A stretch of 64,000 nucleotides of DNA, taken from NCBI GenBank assembly GCA_964398185.1, contig CAYNML010000022.1, positions 8,256 to 72,255 on the forward strand, read 5' to 3'. The notes under the pieces are model-generated. The model did no database searches. It was not told the origin of the DNA and saw only the letters and a program-made list of their open reading frames with translations. This document shows, one piece after another, positions 15,977 to 28,857 of the stretch. The number at the start of each line of letters is the position of its first letter. Positions within the stretch are counted from its first letter, which is position 1. The translations under genes and the position numbers were made by a program. The stretch is from Fen-1058 sp964398185. GTDB lineage: Bacteria > Chloroflexota > Anaerolineae > Fen-1058.

Positions 15977-17671
15977 TCAGGTGGGCAGCGGGGTAGTGCA
16001 CGGCACGGTAAACTGCACGGTTGTGCCCTTGCCGACTTCACTGGTGGCCCAGATTCTGCCGCCGTTGCGCTGCACCATTTCCTGGCAGATGATCAAGCCC
16101 AGACCGGTGCCGGGCTCGTTCTCGGTGCCGACCGTGCTGTGCTGGGTATCAATGCGGAACAGATTCGCCAGGACGGCGTCGGTCATGCCCACGCCCGTGT
16201 CCTGCACGGCGATGGTGACAAAGCCGGGCAGCCGATACGCGCTGCCGGTATGTGCGCTGAGCGTGACTTGTCCGCCGCGCGGGGTGAACTTCAGCGCATT
16301 GCCGGCGAGGTTGCGCATGACGGTTTCCAGCATGTTCCGATCGGCGTGTACCCACAACCCCGGCTCGATGGTGTGGCTGAGTGCGATCTCTTTCTGGGCA
16401 GCGACCGGGTCTAAGACGCGATGCACGGTGCGCACGACCTCGATCAACTCAAGCGGTTCAGGGTTGTACGCGAGGCCGCCTTCACGCTGCAAGCGTGACC
16501 ACGTCAACAGGTTCTCCAGCAGGTTGTAGACCGCGCGCGCGCCGTGATGTATGCTCTGGGCGATGTTCTTGAGTTCGGCCGGGCTGGCCGTATCGACGGA
16601 CTTGAGCAGGAACTTGGCGTTGCCCAGCACAATGTTGAACGGGCTGCGCAGATCGTGCGAGATGATCGAGAAGAATTTGTCCTTGTCGGCGTTCAGCCGC
16701 GCCAGGGCCTGGGCTTTTTCCTCTTCCGCGCCGCGCAGATCTTTTTCGAGTTTGTAGACCAGCGCATTGCCGATGGCGATGGTGATCTGGTTGGCCAGCA
16801 TCTGCAGGACCTGCTGATCTTCGGCGTCGAAAGCGGCCGGCTGCTCGCTCCAAATGTCCAGCGCGCCGATGGTCTGCTGCCCCACGCGCAGCGGCAGCAC
16901 AATTTGGGAGCGCATCTGCGGCGGGCCTTCGGGGCGCAGCGATTCCGGCACGTCGGCGACGTTGCCGATGAGCACCGCTTCGCCGCTGCGGCAGACGCAC
17001 GCTACGACGCTGGCGGCGCCGTCGAGCGGGATCGAAAAATCGGGGCTGGAGAGCTGGCCGTTGAAATCGATCCCTGCGCGCAGCAGGACCTTGTCGTGGC
17101 GATCGCTCAACAGCCAGATGCCGACGAAGTAATAGCCAAACCGGGATTGAATGGACTTGACCACCGCCGTCAGCAGTTCGTTCATATCGAGGATGGACGT
17201 CACCTGCTGGCTGATCTGACTGCTGGCCTCCAATTCGTTCGCGCGCTTGGACAACACGGCGTTCGCCTGCTGCACGGCCCGGCGCTGCTGGTACAACTCG
17301 ACGAAGATCTTCAGCTTGCTGAGCAGAATCTCTGGCACGAAAGGCTTGCTCATGAAGTCGACCGCGCCCGCTTCGTAGCCCTTGCGGTGGTGATACTCGT
17401 CGGAAAAAATGGCGCTGACGAAGATGACGGGCAGGGTGGCCGTGCCTTCATTGCTGCGCAGCAGCTCGACCAGTTCATAACCGTCCATGCCCGGCATCTG
17501 AATGTCCACCACAGCCACGCAGAAATCGTGCTCCAGCACCAATCCCAGCGCTTCCGGCCCGGAGAGCGCCTCAAGCACGTCGACGTCCAGGCTCTTGAGC
17601 AGCTTGTTCAGCGCGAACAAGTTCTCCGGCTTGTCATCCACGATGAGGATTTTGGGGCGATCGAGTTTCAT
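15977..17671 (-). CDS. REC-GAF-histidine kinase signalling protein
   Basis: A 564-residue cytoplasmic two-component protein with the receiver in front. REC (about 6-125) has 'KILIVDDKPENLFALNKLLK' and the phospho-acceptor Asp in 'VAVVDIQMPGMDGYE'. A coiled coil (about 125-165) leads to a GAF domain (about 165-310, 'QSRFGYYFVGIWLL', 'IVLPLRVGQQTIGALDIWSE'). The kinase core follows: H-box 'FFSIISHDLRSPFN', N-box 'NLAGNALKFTPRGG', G1 'VQDTGVGM', G2 'GTGLGLIICQEM'. No membrane segment. It lies 21 bp downstream of the large LacI-sensor hybrid kinase and is probably co-transcribed with it. The order REC-then-kinase suggests it can receive a phosphoryl group from that neighbour. Confidence 0.92.
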   Translation of the reverse strand: MKLDRPKILIVDDKPENLFALNKLLKSLDVDVLEALSGPEALGLVLEHDFCVAVVDIQMPGMDGYELVELLRSNEGTATLPVIFVSAIFSDEYHHRKGYEAGAVDFMSKPFVPEILLSKLKIFVELYQQRRAVQQANAVLSKRANELEASSQISQQVTSILDMNELLTAVVKSIQSRFGYYFVGIWLLSDRHDKVLLRAGIDFNGQLSSPDFSIPLDGAASVVACVCRSGEAVLIGNVADVPESLRPEGPPQMRSQIVLPLRVGQQTIGALDIWSEQPAAFDAEDQQVLQMLANQITIAIGNALVYKLEKDLRGAEEEKAQALARLNADKDKFFSIISHDLRSPFNIVLGNAKFLLKSVDTASPAELKNIAQSIHHGARAVYNLLENLLTWSRLQREGGLAYNPEPLELIEVVRTVHRVLDPVAAQKEIALSHTIEPGLWVHADRNMLETVMRNLAGNALKFTPRGGQVTLSAHTGSAYRLPGFVTIAVQDTGVGMTDAVLANLFRIDTQHSTVGTENEPGTGLGLIICQEMVQRNGGRIWATSEVGKGTTVQFTVPCTTPLPT

Positions 17672-17692
17672 CTAAGTCACACGGCAACAACT

Positions 17693-22951
<5,259 letters not shown>

Positions 22952-23021
22952 GTTTCCCCGACATACTTGATTGCGGCGCAATCACCGCGTCCTCGCGGAC
23001 GGCGAGCAGGATAATAAAAAT

Positions 23022-23600
23022 CTACTGAACGATCTTCACGAACAACTTGCCGATTTCCGGCACGGCTAAGATGTGATCAACCGGCGCGGCTTCCAGCGCA
23101 GCTTGCGGCATGTACGTGCTCTCGGCCGTGCGCGGATCCTGCACCACCGCCAAGCCGCCGCGTTCCTTGATTTTTCGCAAGCCCGCGGCCCCATCGTTAT
23201 TCGCACCCGTCAGCACCACGCCCACGACGTGCGCGCCATAAGCCTGCACTGCGCTCTCGAACAGCACGTCGATGGCGGGCCGGCAGAAGTTCACGCGCTC
23301 GTCGATGGACAACGAGAAGGTGTGATCCTTTTCGATCAGCAGATGATAATTCGGCGGGGCCAGATAGATCGTGCCTGGCTGAATCGCTTCTTTCTCATCG
23401 GCCTCTTTTACTCGTAGCGCGCACAGGCTGTCCAGTCGTGCCACGTGCGAACTATCCTGCCGCGGATGCAGATGCACCACAATCGCGATCGGGAGCGGGT
23501 ATCCCGCCGGGAGCGTGGGCAGCAGTTCGGTCAGCGCCGTCAGCGCGCCGGCCGATCCACCGATGACGATAATCTGATTGAACCTGTCAGGCGAGGTCAT
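23022..23600 (-). CDS. CheB-type protein-glutamate methylesterase, stand-alone catalytic domain
   Basis: A 192-residue CheB catalytic domain without the receiver of classical CheB. Visible are the nucleophile 'IIVIGGSAGALTAL' (Ser16), the His region 'IAIVVHLHPRQDSSHVA' (His43/His45) and the Asp region 'VVLTGANNDGAAGLRKIKERGG' cut short (Asp136), plus 'VQDPRTAESTYMPQAALE'. It would hydrolyse glutamyl methyl esters or deamidate glutamines on receptors. It overlaps the end of the CheR gene by 14 bp and lies 70 bp upstream of the LacI-sensor kinase. No chemoreceptor, CheA or CheW is in the window, so it more likely tunes this kinase system than flagellar taxis (inference). Confidence 0.92.
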   Translation of the reverse strand: MTSPDRFNQIIVIGGSAGALTALTELLPTLPAGYPLPIAIVVHLHPRQDSSHVARLDSLCALRVKEADEKEAIQPGTIYLAPPNYHLLIEKDHTFSLSIDERVNFCRPAIDVLFESAVQAYGAHVVGVVLTGANNDGAAGLRKIKERGGLAVVQDPRTAESTYMPQAALEAAPVDHILAVPEIGKLFVKIVQ

Positions 23601-24444
23601 GGGTCTGTCGCTGGCCGCGCTTCTGATAGATGCTGGCGCGCTCGTCGATGGTCTTGAATTGATCGATCGCCGCAGAATACTGCAGCGATTCCTTGCTGCC
23701 CAGACAGAGGAACCCGCCCGGCGCTAGGCTCGCGGCGAACAGCCCCAGCACGCGCTGCTGCAAGTCCTTGTCGAAATAGATCAGCACGTTGCGGCAGAAG
23801 ATCACTTGCACTTCGCTGAAGACGCCGTCGGTGGCCAGGTTGTGACTGGCGAAAGTGATGCGGCGCTTCAACGCCGGATCCATGATGGCCAGTTCGTACT
23901 TGGCGTGGTAGTAGTCAGCGAACGATCGAATGCCGCCGGCGCTGAGGTAGTTCAGCGAATATTGGCGCATGTCCTTCAGCGAGTAGATCCCCTCACGCGC
24001 TTTGTCCAGCACCGCGTCGTTGTAGTCCGTGGCGAAAATCGTCGCGCGCTCGTACAACCCCTCTTCCTGGAGCACGATGGCCAGCGAGTATACCTCTTCG
24101 CCCATGGCGCAGCCGGCATGCCACACGCGGAGGTAGGGATAGGTCTTCAAGTAGGGGACGACGGTCTGGCGGAAGGCGCGGTAGAAATCGGGGTCGCGGA
24201 ACATCTCGGTGACGGCGATCGAGAAACCCTGAATGGCGGTCTGCGAAAAACCTTCATCGTACAGCAGGCGGGGGATCATCTCCGTGACGCGGGTGCAGCC
24301 GGTGATTTCCAACAGGCGCTGCACCCGGCGCTTGACCGAGGCGCGGGCATAATGCCGGAAGTCGTAGCCGTAGCGCTGAAAGATCGCCTCTAAAAACAGA
24401 TTGATTTCGATGTCTTCAATATCGTCTGGTTCCGTCACGGACAT
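23587..24444 (-). CDS. CheR-type protein-glutamate O-methyltransferase
   Basis: A 285-residue CheR. The helical N-terminal domain ('EAIFQRYGYDFRHYARASVK', 'VTEMIPRLLYDEG', 'VTEMFRDPDFYRAFRQTV') is followed by the SAM-binding domain ('RVWHAGCAMGEEVYSLAIVL', 'IFATDYNDAVLDKAREGIYS') and 'VIFCRNVLIYFDKDLQQRVL' with 'LGSKESLQYS' at the end. It methylates glutamate side chains using S-adenosylmethionine. ATG 24444 was chosen over a TTG at 24480 because it matches the usual family length. Its 3' end overlaps cheB by 14 bp; the pair begins a four-gene minus-strand signalling operon. A TATACT lies near 24513-24518 on the minus strand and could be the -10. Confidence 0.92.
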   Translation of the reverse strand: MSVTEPDDIEDIEINLFLEAIFQRYGYDFRHYARASVKRRVQRLLEITGCTRVTEMIPRLLYDEGFSQTAIQGFSIAVTEMFRDPDFYRAFRQTVVPYLKTYPYLRVWHAGCAMGEEVYSLAIVLQEEGLYERATIFATDYNDAVLDKAREGIYSLKDMRQYSLNYLSAGGIRSFADYYHAKYELAIMDPALKRRITFASHNLATDGVFSEVQVIFCRNVLIYFDKDLQQRVLGLFAASLAPGGFLCLGSKESLQYSAAIDQFKTIDERASIYQKRGQRQTHDLA

Positions 24445-24739
24445 GGGCGGTCGCTCTCGGCGCCAATCAGCGAGCCTCAATTTCTTTGATTAAGAATCTT
24501 TAATACAAAAAAGTATAGTCGAATTTTGTCCCCGCAATGTTGCACTTCCATTTCAGAACCATTTCAGTTTGGCCCTGCGCGCGGGTGAGGATTGCACGAC
24601 CGGGCATTGGCGGAACAAGAGTTTGCGCGAGGTTGGGCACGCGGCAGAAAGCGCGTCCGCGGTCTAGCCGGCATTCGTCAGGCCTGCGGTTTCACGTTAT
24701 AATGAGCTTACCCCCACCCTTTTCAACAGGAGCATAGCC
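24445..24739. promoter_or_regulatory. Divergent intergenic region between cheR and acyl-CoA dehydrogenase
   Basis: A 295-bp gap between divergent operons. The cheR-proximal part is unusually AT-rich for this window (24480-24540). TATAAT at 24698-24703 is a good -10 for the acyl-CoA dehydrogenase gene; no good -35 is visible. I see no ORF or repeat in the middle part. Confidence 0.5.
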
Positions 24740-25906
24740 ATGCCGGGCCCTAACCTCGATCTCACCGAAGAGCATCAGATGATTCGTGACACCGCGCGCG
24801 ATTTTGCGCAGAACGAAATCGCGCCCATCGCCGCACACTTCGACGAAACCGGCGAGTTCCCGCGCGAGACGATCAAGAAGATGGGCGCGCTGGGCTTGAT
24901 GGGTATCGAAGTGCCCGAAGAGTACGGCGGCGCGGGCCTGGACACGCTGGCCTACGTGCTGGCGATGATCGAAATCGCCAGGGCCGACGTGAGCCACAGC
25001 ACCATCATGTCGGTGAACAATTCGCTGTACTGCCACGGCATTCTGAAGTTCGGCACGGAAGCGCAGAAAAAGAAGTACGTCGTGCCGATTGCCACCGGCC
25101 AGAAGATCGGCGCGTATTCGCTGACGGAGCCGATGAGCGGATCGGATGCGGGCACGATGAAGAGCCGCGCCGTGCGCGACGGTGATCACTACATCGTCAA
25201 TGGCCGCAAGAGTTGGGTCACGTCCGGCCCGGTGGCCGATTACATCGTGTTATTCACGATGACGGCGCCGGAGTTGAAGCACAAGGGTATCACCGCGTTC
25301 ATCGTGGAAGCCGATCAGCCGGGGTTCATTCGCGGCAAGAAGGAACCGAAGTTGGGCATTCGCGCCTCGGCCACGTCCGAGATTGTGTTCGAGGACTATC
25401 GGGTGCCGGTGGAAAACCGCCTGGGTGAAGAAGGCGAAGGCTTCAAGATCGCGATGACGGTGCTGGATGCGGGCCGTATTGGCATTGCGAGTCAGGCGCT
25501 GGGTGTGGCCGAGGCCGCGTTTGAAGCGGCGGTGAGTTACGCGAAAGAGCGTGAAGCGTTCGGCCAGCCGATCGGACAGTTTCAGGGCATTCAGTGGATG
25601 CTGGCCGATATGAAGACGCGCCTCGAGGCGGCACGCTTGTTGATCTGGAATGCGGCATTGGCGAAGGAACGATCGAAGCACGATGGCGGACGTTATACGC
25701 TGGAAGCCAGCATGGCGAAGTTGTTCGCCAGCGAAACCGCGATGTGGGTCACCGAGAAAGCCGTGCAGATTCACGGCGGCATGGGCTACAGCAAGGAACT
25801 GCCGCTGGAGCGCTATTTCCGCGATGCGAAGATCACCGAGATCTACGAAGGCACCAGCGAGATTCAACGGCTGGTCATCGCGCGGAATGTGCTGGGAATG
25901 AAGTAA
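24740..25906 (+). CDS. Acyl-CoA dehydrogenase (short-chain type)
   Basis: A 388-residue FAD flavoprotein that oxidises an acyl-CoA to trans-2-enoyl-CoA, passing electrons to ETF. All signatures are visible: 'YSLTEPMSGSDAGTMKSRAV' (FAD/substrate contact), 'YIVNGRKSWVTSG', 'ERYFRDAKITEIYEGTSEIQ' with the catalytic Glu in IYEGT, the position used by short/medium-chain and butyryl-CoA dehydrogenases, and 'QIHGGMGYSKELPLE'. An AGGAG lies 9 bp before the ATG. It precedes the acyl-CoA carboxylase and mutase genes on the same strand, so it may feed or drain a short branched- or odd-chain acyl-CoA pathway. The exact substrate is uncertain. Confidence 0.93.
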   Translation: MPGPNLDLTEEHQMIRDTARDFAQNEIAPIAAHFDETGEFPRETIKKMGALGLMGIEVPEEYGGAGLDTLAYVLAMIEIARADVSHSTIMSVNNSLYCHGILKFGTEAQKKKYVVPIATGQKIGAYSLTEPMSGSDAGTMKSRAVRDGDHYIVNGRKSWVTSGPVADYIVLFTMTAPELKHKGITAFIVEADQPGFIRGKKEPKLGIRASATSEIVFEDYRVPVENRLGEEGEGFKIAMTVLDAGRIGIASQALGVAEAAFEAAVSYAKEREAFGQPIGQFQGIQWMLADMKTRLEAARLLIWNAALAKERSKHDGGRYTLEASMAKLFASETAMWVTEKAVQIHGGMGYSKELPLERYFRDAKITEIYEGTSEIQRLVIARNVLGMK

Positions 25907-25916
25907 CTACTGGGAA

Positions 25917-25994
25917 CGTCATTGCGAGCGAAGCGAAGCAATCTCGGTTTGACCGAGGCGGAGACTGCTTCGCTGCGAAGCGCTCGCAGTGACG
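25917..25994. repeat. Palindromic CATTGCGAG-type intergenic repeat, copy 2
   Basis: CGTCATTGCGAGCG (25917-25930) faces CGCTCGCAGTGACG (25981-25994, one mismatch), with GAAGCAATCTC and GAGACTGCTTCGC inside. Same family as 14875-15020 and 55658-55744. Confidence 0.85.
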
Positions 25995-26007
25995 CAGATA
26001 GGCGATC

Positions 26008-26412
26008 ATGAAACGTCCGTTCGTCGTAACTCTGTTCAGCCTGTTGGTGTTATTACTCGCGGCCTGGAATGTCTTTCAGATCATCAGCGTGTGGCAGCGC
26101 TACGATCTGATGCGCGTGCTGAATGTGACGACCCCGGCAAATCTCTTGATCGTGATGGGAGCGACCTGGGCGATCGGGTTTGGGTTGGCCGCGTGGGGGT
26201 TGTGGCGGCTGCGCTCGTGGGGACGCACGTGGATGCTGATCGCCATTGTCGCGTATCAAGCCCAGCAATGGATTATGCGCTTCACGCTGGTACGCTCATC
26301 CGATGAAGTCGTTCGCCGCCCGGCGGATTTGTTCCTGTCACTGTTGAGCATCGCCGTGGTGTGGGGCTTTTTGTTCATTCCGAAGATTCGCAGACTGTAT
26401 CGTAACGAGTAA
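26008..26412 (+). CDS. Four-TM membrane protein, unknown function
   Basis: A 134-residue integral membrane protein with four hydrophobic segments: about 5-27 ('FVVTLFSLLVLLLAAWNVFQ'), 45-66 ('NLLIVMGATWAIGFGLAAWG'), 73-92 ('GRTWMLIAIVAYQAQQW') and 110-127 ('LFLSLLSIAVVWGFLFIP'), with a basic C-terminus 'KIRRLYRNE'. I recognise no family. It begins just after a palindromic repeat, and its last codons and stop (CGT AAC GAG TAA) are the first unit of the GTAACGA word-repeat hairpin that follows, so the repeat has probably shaped its C-terminus. Confidence 0.65.
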   Translation: MKRPFVVTLFSLLVLLLAAWNVFQIISVWQRYDLMRVLNVTTPANLLIVMGATWAIGFGLAAWGLWRLRSWGRTWMLIAIVAYQAQQWIMRFTLVRSSDEVVRRPADLFLSLLSIAVVWGFLFIPKIRRLYRNE

Positions 26413-26461
26413 CGAGTAACCAGTAACGAGCAAAAATTACGTGTTACTCGTTACTCATTAT
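26402..26461. repeat. Word-repeat hairpin, word GTAACGA
   Basis: Four near-copies of GTAACGA(G) on the left face TTACTCGTTACTCATTA on the right; AGTAACGAG (26422-26430) pairs perfectly with CTCGTTACT (26447-26455). It includes the stop of the membrane-protein gene and ends 13 bp before the carboxyltransferase ATG. The same word recurs at 58436-58480. Confidence 0.85.
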
Positions 26462-26474
26462 CAGCGGGGTATTC

Positions 26475-28028
26475 ATGTCCACAATTGATCCCAAGATTCA
26501 ACGCCTTTACAATCTGCGCGAACAGGCCCGGCAGGGCGGCGGAGCCGATCGGGTGGAGAAGCAGCACGCGCAGGGCAAGCTCACCGCGCGCGAACGGATC
26601 GACCTGCTGCTCGACAGCGGCTCGTTCCGCGAACTCGATATGTTCGTCCAGCATCGCGCCACTGATTTCGGCATGGGCGACAAGAAATATCTGGGTGACA
26701 GCGTCGTCACCGGCTGGGGCACCATCGAGGGCCGGCTGGTCTACATTTTCTCGCAGGATTTCACGGTGTTCGGCGGCAGCCTCAGCCAGGTGCACGCGCA
26801 GAAGATTTGCAAGGTCATGGACCTGGCGCTGAAAAACGGCGCGCCCCTCATCGGCCTCAACGATTCCGGCGGGGCGCGCATTCAAGAGGGCGTGGTCTCG
26901 TTGGGCGGTTACGCCGATATTTTTCTACGCAACACGCTGGCGTCAGGCGTGGTGCCGCAGATCAGCGCCATCATGGGGCCATGTGCGGGCGGTGCGGTTT
27001 ATTCGCCGGCGCTGACCGATTTCATCTTCATGGTGAAGAATACGTCGTACATGTTCATCACCGGGCCGGATGTGGTGAAGGCCGTGACGCACGAAGATGT
27101 AACCTTTGAAGAACTGGGCGGCGCGATCGTGCACAACAGCAAGAGCGGCGTCGCGCATTTTGCGTCGGACAGCGAAGCCGATTGCCTGTACATGATCCGG
27201 CAGCTGCTGGCTTATCTGCCGCAGAACAACCTGGAGGATCCGCCGTTCGTGCCGACGCAGGACGATCCGCTGCGGATGGAAGAGGCCCTCAACTCGATCG
27301 TGCCCGACAATCCCAACAAGCCGTACGACATGAAGGAAGTGATCCGCCTCATTGTGGATGAAGGAACGTTCTTTGAAGTGCAGGAACATTTCGCCATGAA
27401 CATCGTGGTGGGCTTTGCGCGGCTGGGCGGGCACTCGATCGGCATTGTGGCGCAGCAGCCGCAAGTGCTGGCCGGCGTGCTCGACATCGATTCCAGTGAG
27501 AAGGCAGCGCGCTTCATCCGCTTCTGCGATTCGTTCAACATCCCGCTGATCACCTTTGAAGATGTACCCGGCTTTTTGCCCGGCCTCAGCCAGGAACATG
27601 GCGGCATCATTCGATCGGGCGCGAAACTACTGTATGCGTACTGCGAAGCGACTGTGCCCAAGATCACCGTCATCACACGCAAGGCCTATGGCGGCGCGTA
27701 CGACGTGATGAACAGCAAGCACGTGCGCGGCGATCTGAACCTGGCGTGGCCCACCGCCGAGATCGCGGTGATGGGGCCGGACGGCGCGGTGAACATCATC
27801 TTCCGCGATGAACTGCGCAAAGCCGCAGACCCGGTGGCGAAGAAGGCCGAATTGGTAGCAATGTACCGCGAGAAGTTCGCCAATCCGTATGTGGCGGCGG
27901 AGTGGGGCTACATCGACGACGTGATCGAGCCGAAGGAAACGCGCCCGCGCCTGATCAACGCGCTGGAAATGTTGCAAAACAAGCGCGATTCCAATCCGCC
28001 CAAGAAGCACGGGAATATTCCGTTGTAG
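26475..28028 (+). CDS. Acyl-CoA (propionyl-CoA) carboxylase, carboxyltransferase subunit
   Basis: A 517-residue biotin-dependent carboxyltransferase of the PccB/AccD5 type with fused N- and C-terminal crotonase-like halves. Family marks: 'QGKLTARERIDLLLDSGSF', 'GGSLSQVHAQKICKVMDLAL' (acyl-CoA pocket), 'GLNDSGGARIQEGV', 'MGPCAGGAVYSPALTDF' (first oxyanion hole), 'DVPGFLPGLSQEHGGIIRSG' and 'ITRKAYGGAYDVMNSKHV' (second oxyanion hole). It transfers carboxylate from carboxybiotin to propionyl-CoA (or acetyl-CoA), giving methylmalonyl-CoA. Mutase and epimerase genes nearby favour propionyl-CoA. The partner biotin carboxylase and carrier genes follow but are separated by a two-gene MNT-HEPN module. 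Confidence 0.95.
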   Translation: MSTIDPKIQRLYNLREQARQGGGADRVEKQHAQGKLTARERIDLLLDSGSFRELDMFVQHRATDFGMGDKKYLGDSVVTGWGTIEGRLVYIFSQDFTVFGGSLSQVHAQKICKVMDLALKNGAPLIGLNDSGGARIQEGVVSLGGYADIFLRNTLASGVVPQISAIMGPCAGGAVYSPALTDFIFMVKNTSYMFITGPDVVKAVTHEDVTFEELGGAIVHNSKSGVAHFASDSEADCLYMIRQLLAYLPQNNLEDPPFVPTQDDPLRMEEALNSIVPDNPNKPYDMKEVIRLIVDEGTFFEVQEHFAMNIVVGFARLGGHSIGIVAQQPQVLAGVLDIDSSEKAARFIRFCDSFNIPLITFEDVPGFLPGLSQEHGGIIRSGAKLLYAYCEATVPKITVITRKAYGGAYDVMNSKHVRGDLNLAWPTAEIAVMGPDGAVNIIFRDELRKAADPVAKKAELVAMYREKFANPYVAAEWGYIDDVIEPKETRPRLINALEMLQNKRDSNPPKKHGNIPL

Positions 28029-28045
28029 ACAGCGGAGGTTTGAAT

Positions 28046-28468
28046 ATGGGCATTGCTCGCACCTCACCCCCAGCATCTGCCATTAAACCCTTCCGCGTGC
28101 GGCGCAGCACGCAGGTGGCGCCGGCCTCGTTTTACTGGTGGCCGATCACCGAAGCCAAGATCCGGCGCGCGGCGCAGAAACTGGTCGATGAATTACAGCC
28201 GGAGAAGATCATTCTCTTTGGGTCGTTCGCTTACGGCCATCCGACCATTGATAGCGACGTCGATCTGTTGATCGTCATGCGCAGCAAGGCCCGGCCAGTC
28301 GATCGAATCCGACAAGCTTCAGCCGTGCTTGATCCGCGGCCGTTCCCAGTAGACATCATTGTGCGGACGCCGGCTGAAATTGCGGAGCGGCTTCGCGTCA
28401 AAGACTGCTTTATCGAAGAAATTGTAACCAAAGGCAAAGTGCTTTATGAGCGCTCATCCCAGCGTTGA
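28046..28468 (+). CDS. MNT-type nucleotidyltransferase (antitoxin of MNT-HEPN pair)
   Basis: A 140-residue protein with a minimal nucleotidyltransferase domain: 'ILFGSFAYGHPTIDSDVDLL', the GSx10DxD active-site motif, at about residues 58-75. A Pro-rich N-terminal extension (1-35, 'TSPPASAIKPFRVRRSTQ') precedes it. In characterised HEPN-MNT modules the MNT protein neutralises the HEPN RNase, in some cases by AMPylation. CGGAGG (28033-28038) sets the start at ATG 28046. The gene overlaps the HEPN gene by 23 bp. It lies between the carboxyltransferase and biotin carboxylase genes of one enzyme, a sign of insertion. Confidence 0.87.
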   Translation: MGIARTSPPASAIKPFRVRRSTQVAPASFYWWPITEAKIRRAAQKLVDELQPEKIILFGSFAYGHPTIDSDVDLLIVMRSKARPVDRIRQASAVLDPRPFPVDIIVRTPAEIAERLRVKDCFIEEIVTKGKVLYERSSQR

Positions 28469-28835
28469 GTGGATTGAAAAGGCTGAGGGCAATTACGACA
28501 GTGCGCGGGTTTTGATGCGCCAGCGCAAGCACCTCGTGCCTGACGTCGTGTGCAATCAGTGTCAGCAGTGTGCGGAGAAATATCTCAAGGCGCTGTTGGT
28601 CAGACACGGCTTGAGCTTTCCCAAAACACATGATCTAACCCAACTCAAAAACCTGATTAAATCAATTGACGCCGACATACTCCTGATCGCGCCTGCGCTA
28701 GAGACACTGAATCCATACGGCATCGATGTGCGTTATCCAGGATTGCAGGCAACCGCTGGCGATGCGCGTGAGGCCGTCGTTGCGATGAAGGCGGTGCGCA
28801 AATTCGCGCGCGCCAAACTGGGTCTCAAGCCGTAA
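28446..28835 (+). CDS. HEPN-domain protein (toxin of MNT-HEPN pair)
   Basis: A 129-residue all-helical HEPN protein: 'WIEKAEGNYDSARVLMRQRK', 'PDVVCNQCQQCAEKYLKALL' (helix 2 with the usual Q-Q-x-x-E-K-x-L-K pattern), 'RHGLSFPKTHDLTQLKNLI' carrying the conserved R and the HDL motif, and a C-terminal 'AREAVVAMKAVRKFARAKL'. HEPN proteins of this class can be RNases inhibited by their MNT partner, whose gene overlaps the start of this one. It ends 22 bp before the biotin carboxylase gene, so read-through expression with the carboxylase operon is expected. Confidence 0.87.
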   Translation: MSAHPSVEWIEKAEGNYDSARVLMRQRKHLVPDVVCNQCQQCAEKYLKALLVRHGLSFPKTHDLTQLKNLIKSIDADILLIAPALETLNPYGIDVRYPGLQATAGDAREAVVAMKAVRKFARAKLGLKP

Positions 28836-28857
28836 TTGCAGTCAGGGGAATTCATTC

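Noticed and set aside
27360..27375. GAACGTTC inside the carboxyltransferase gene as a LexA site
   Set aside because: It lacks the 4-bp spacing of the operators at the lexA promoters and is inside a coding sequence.
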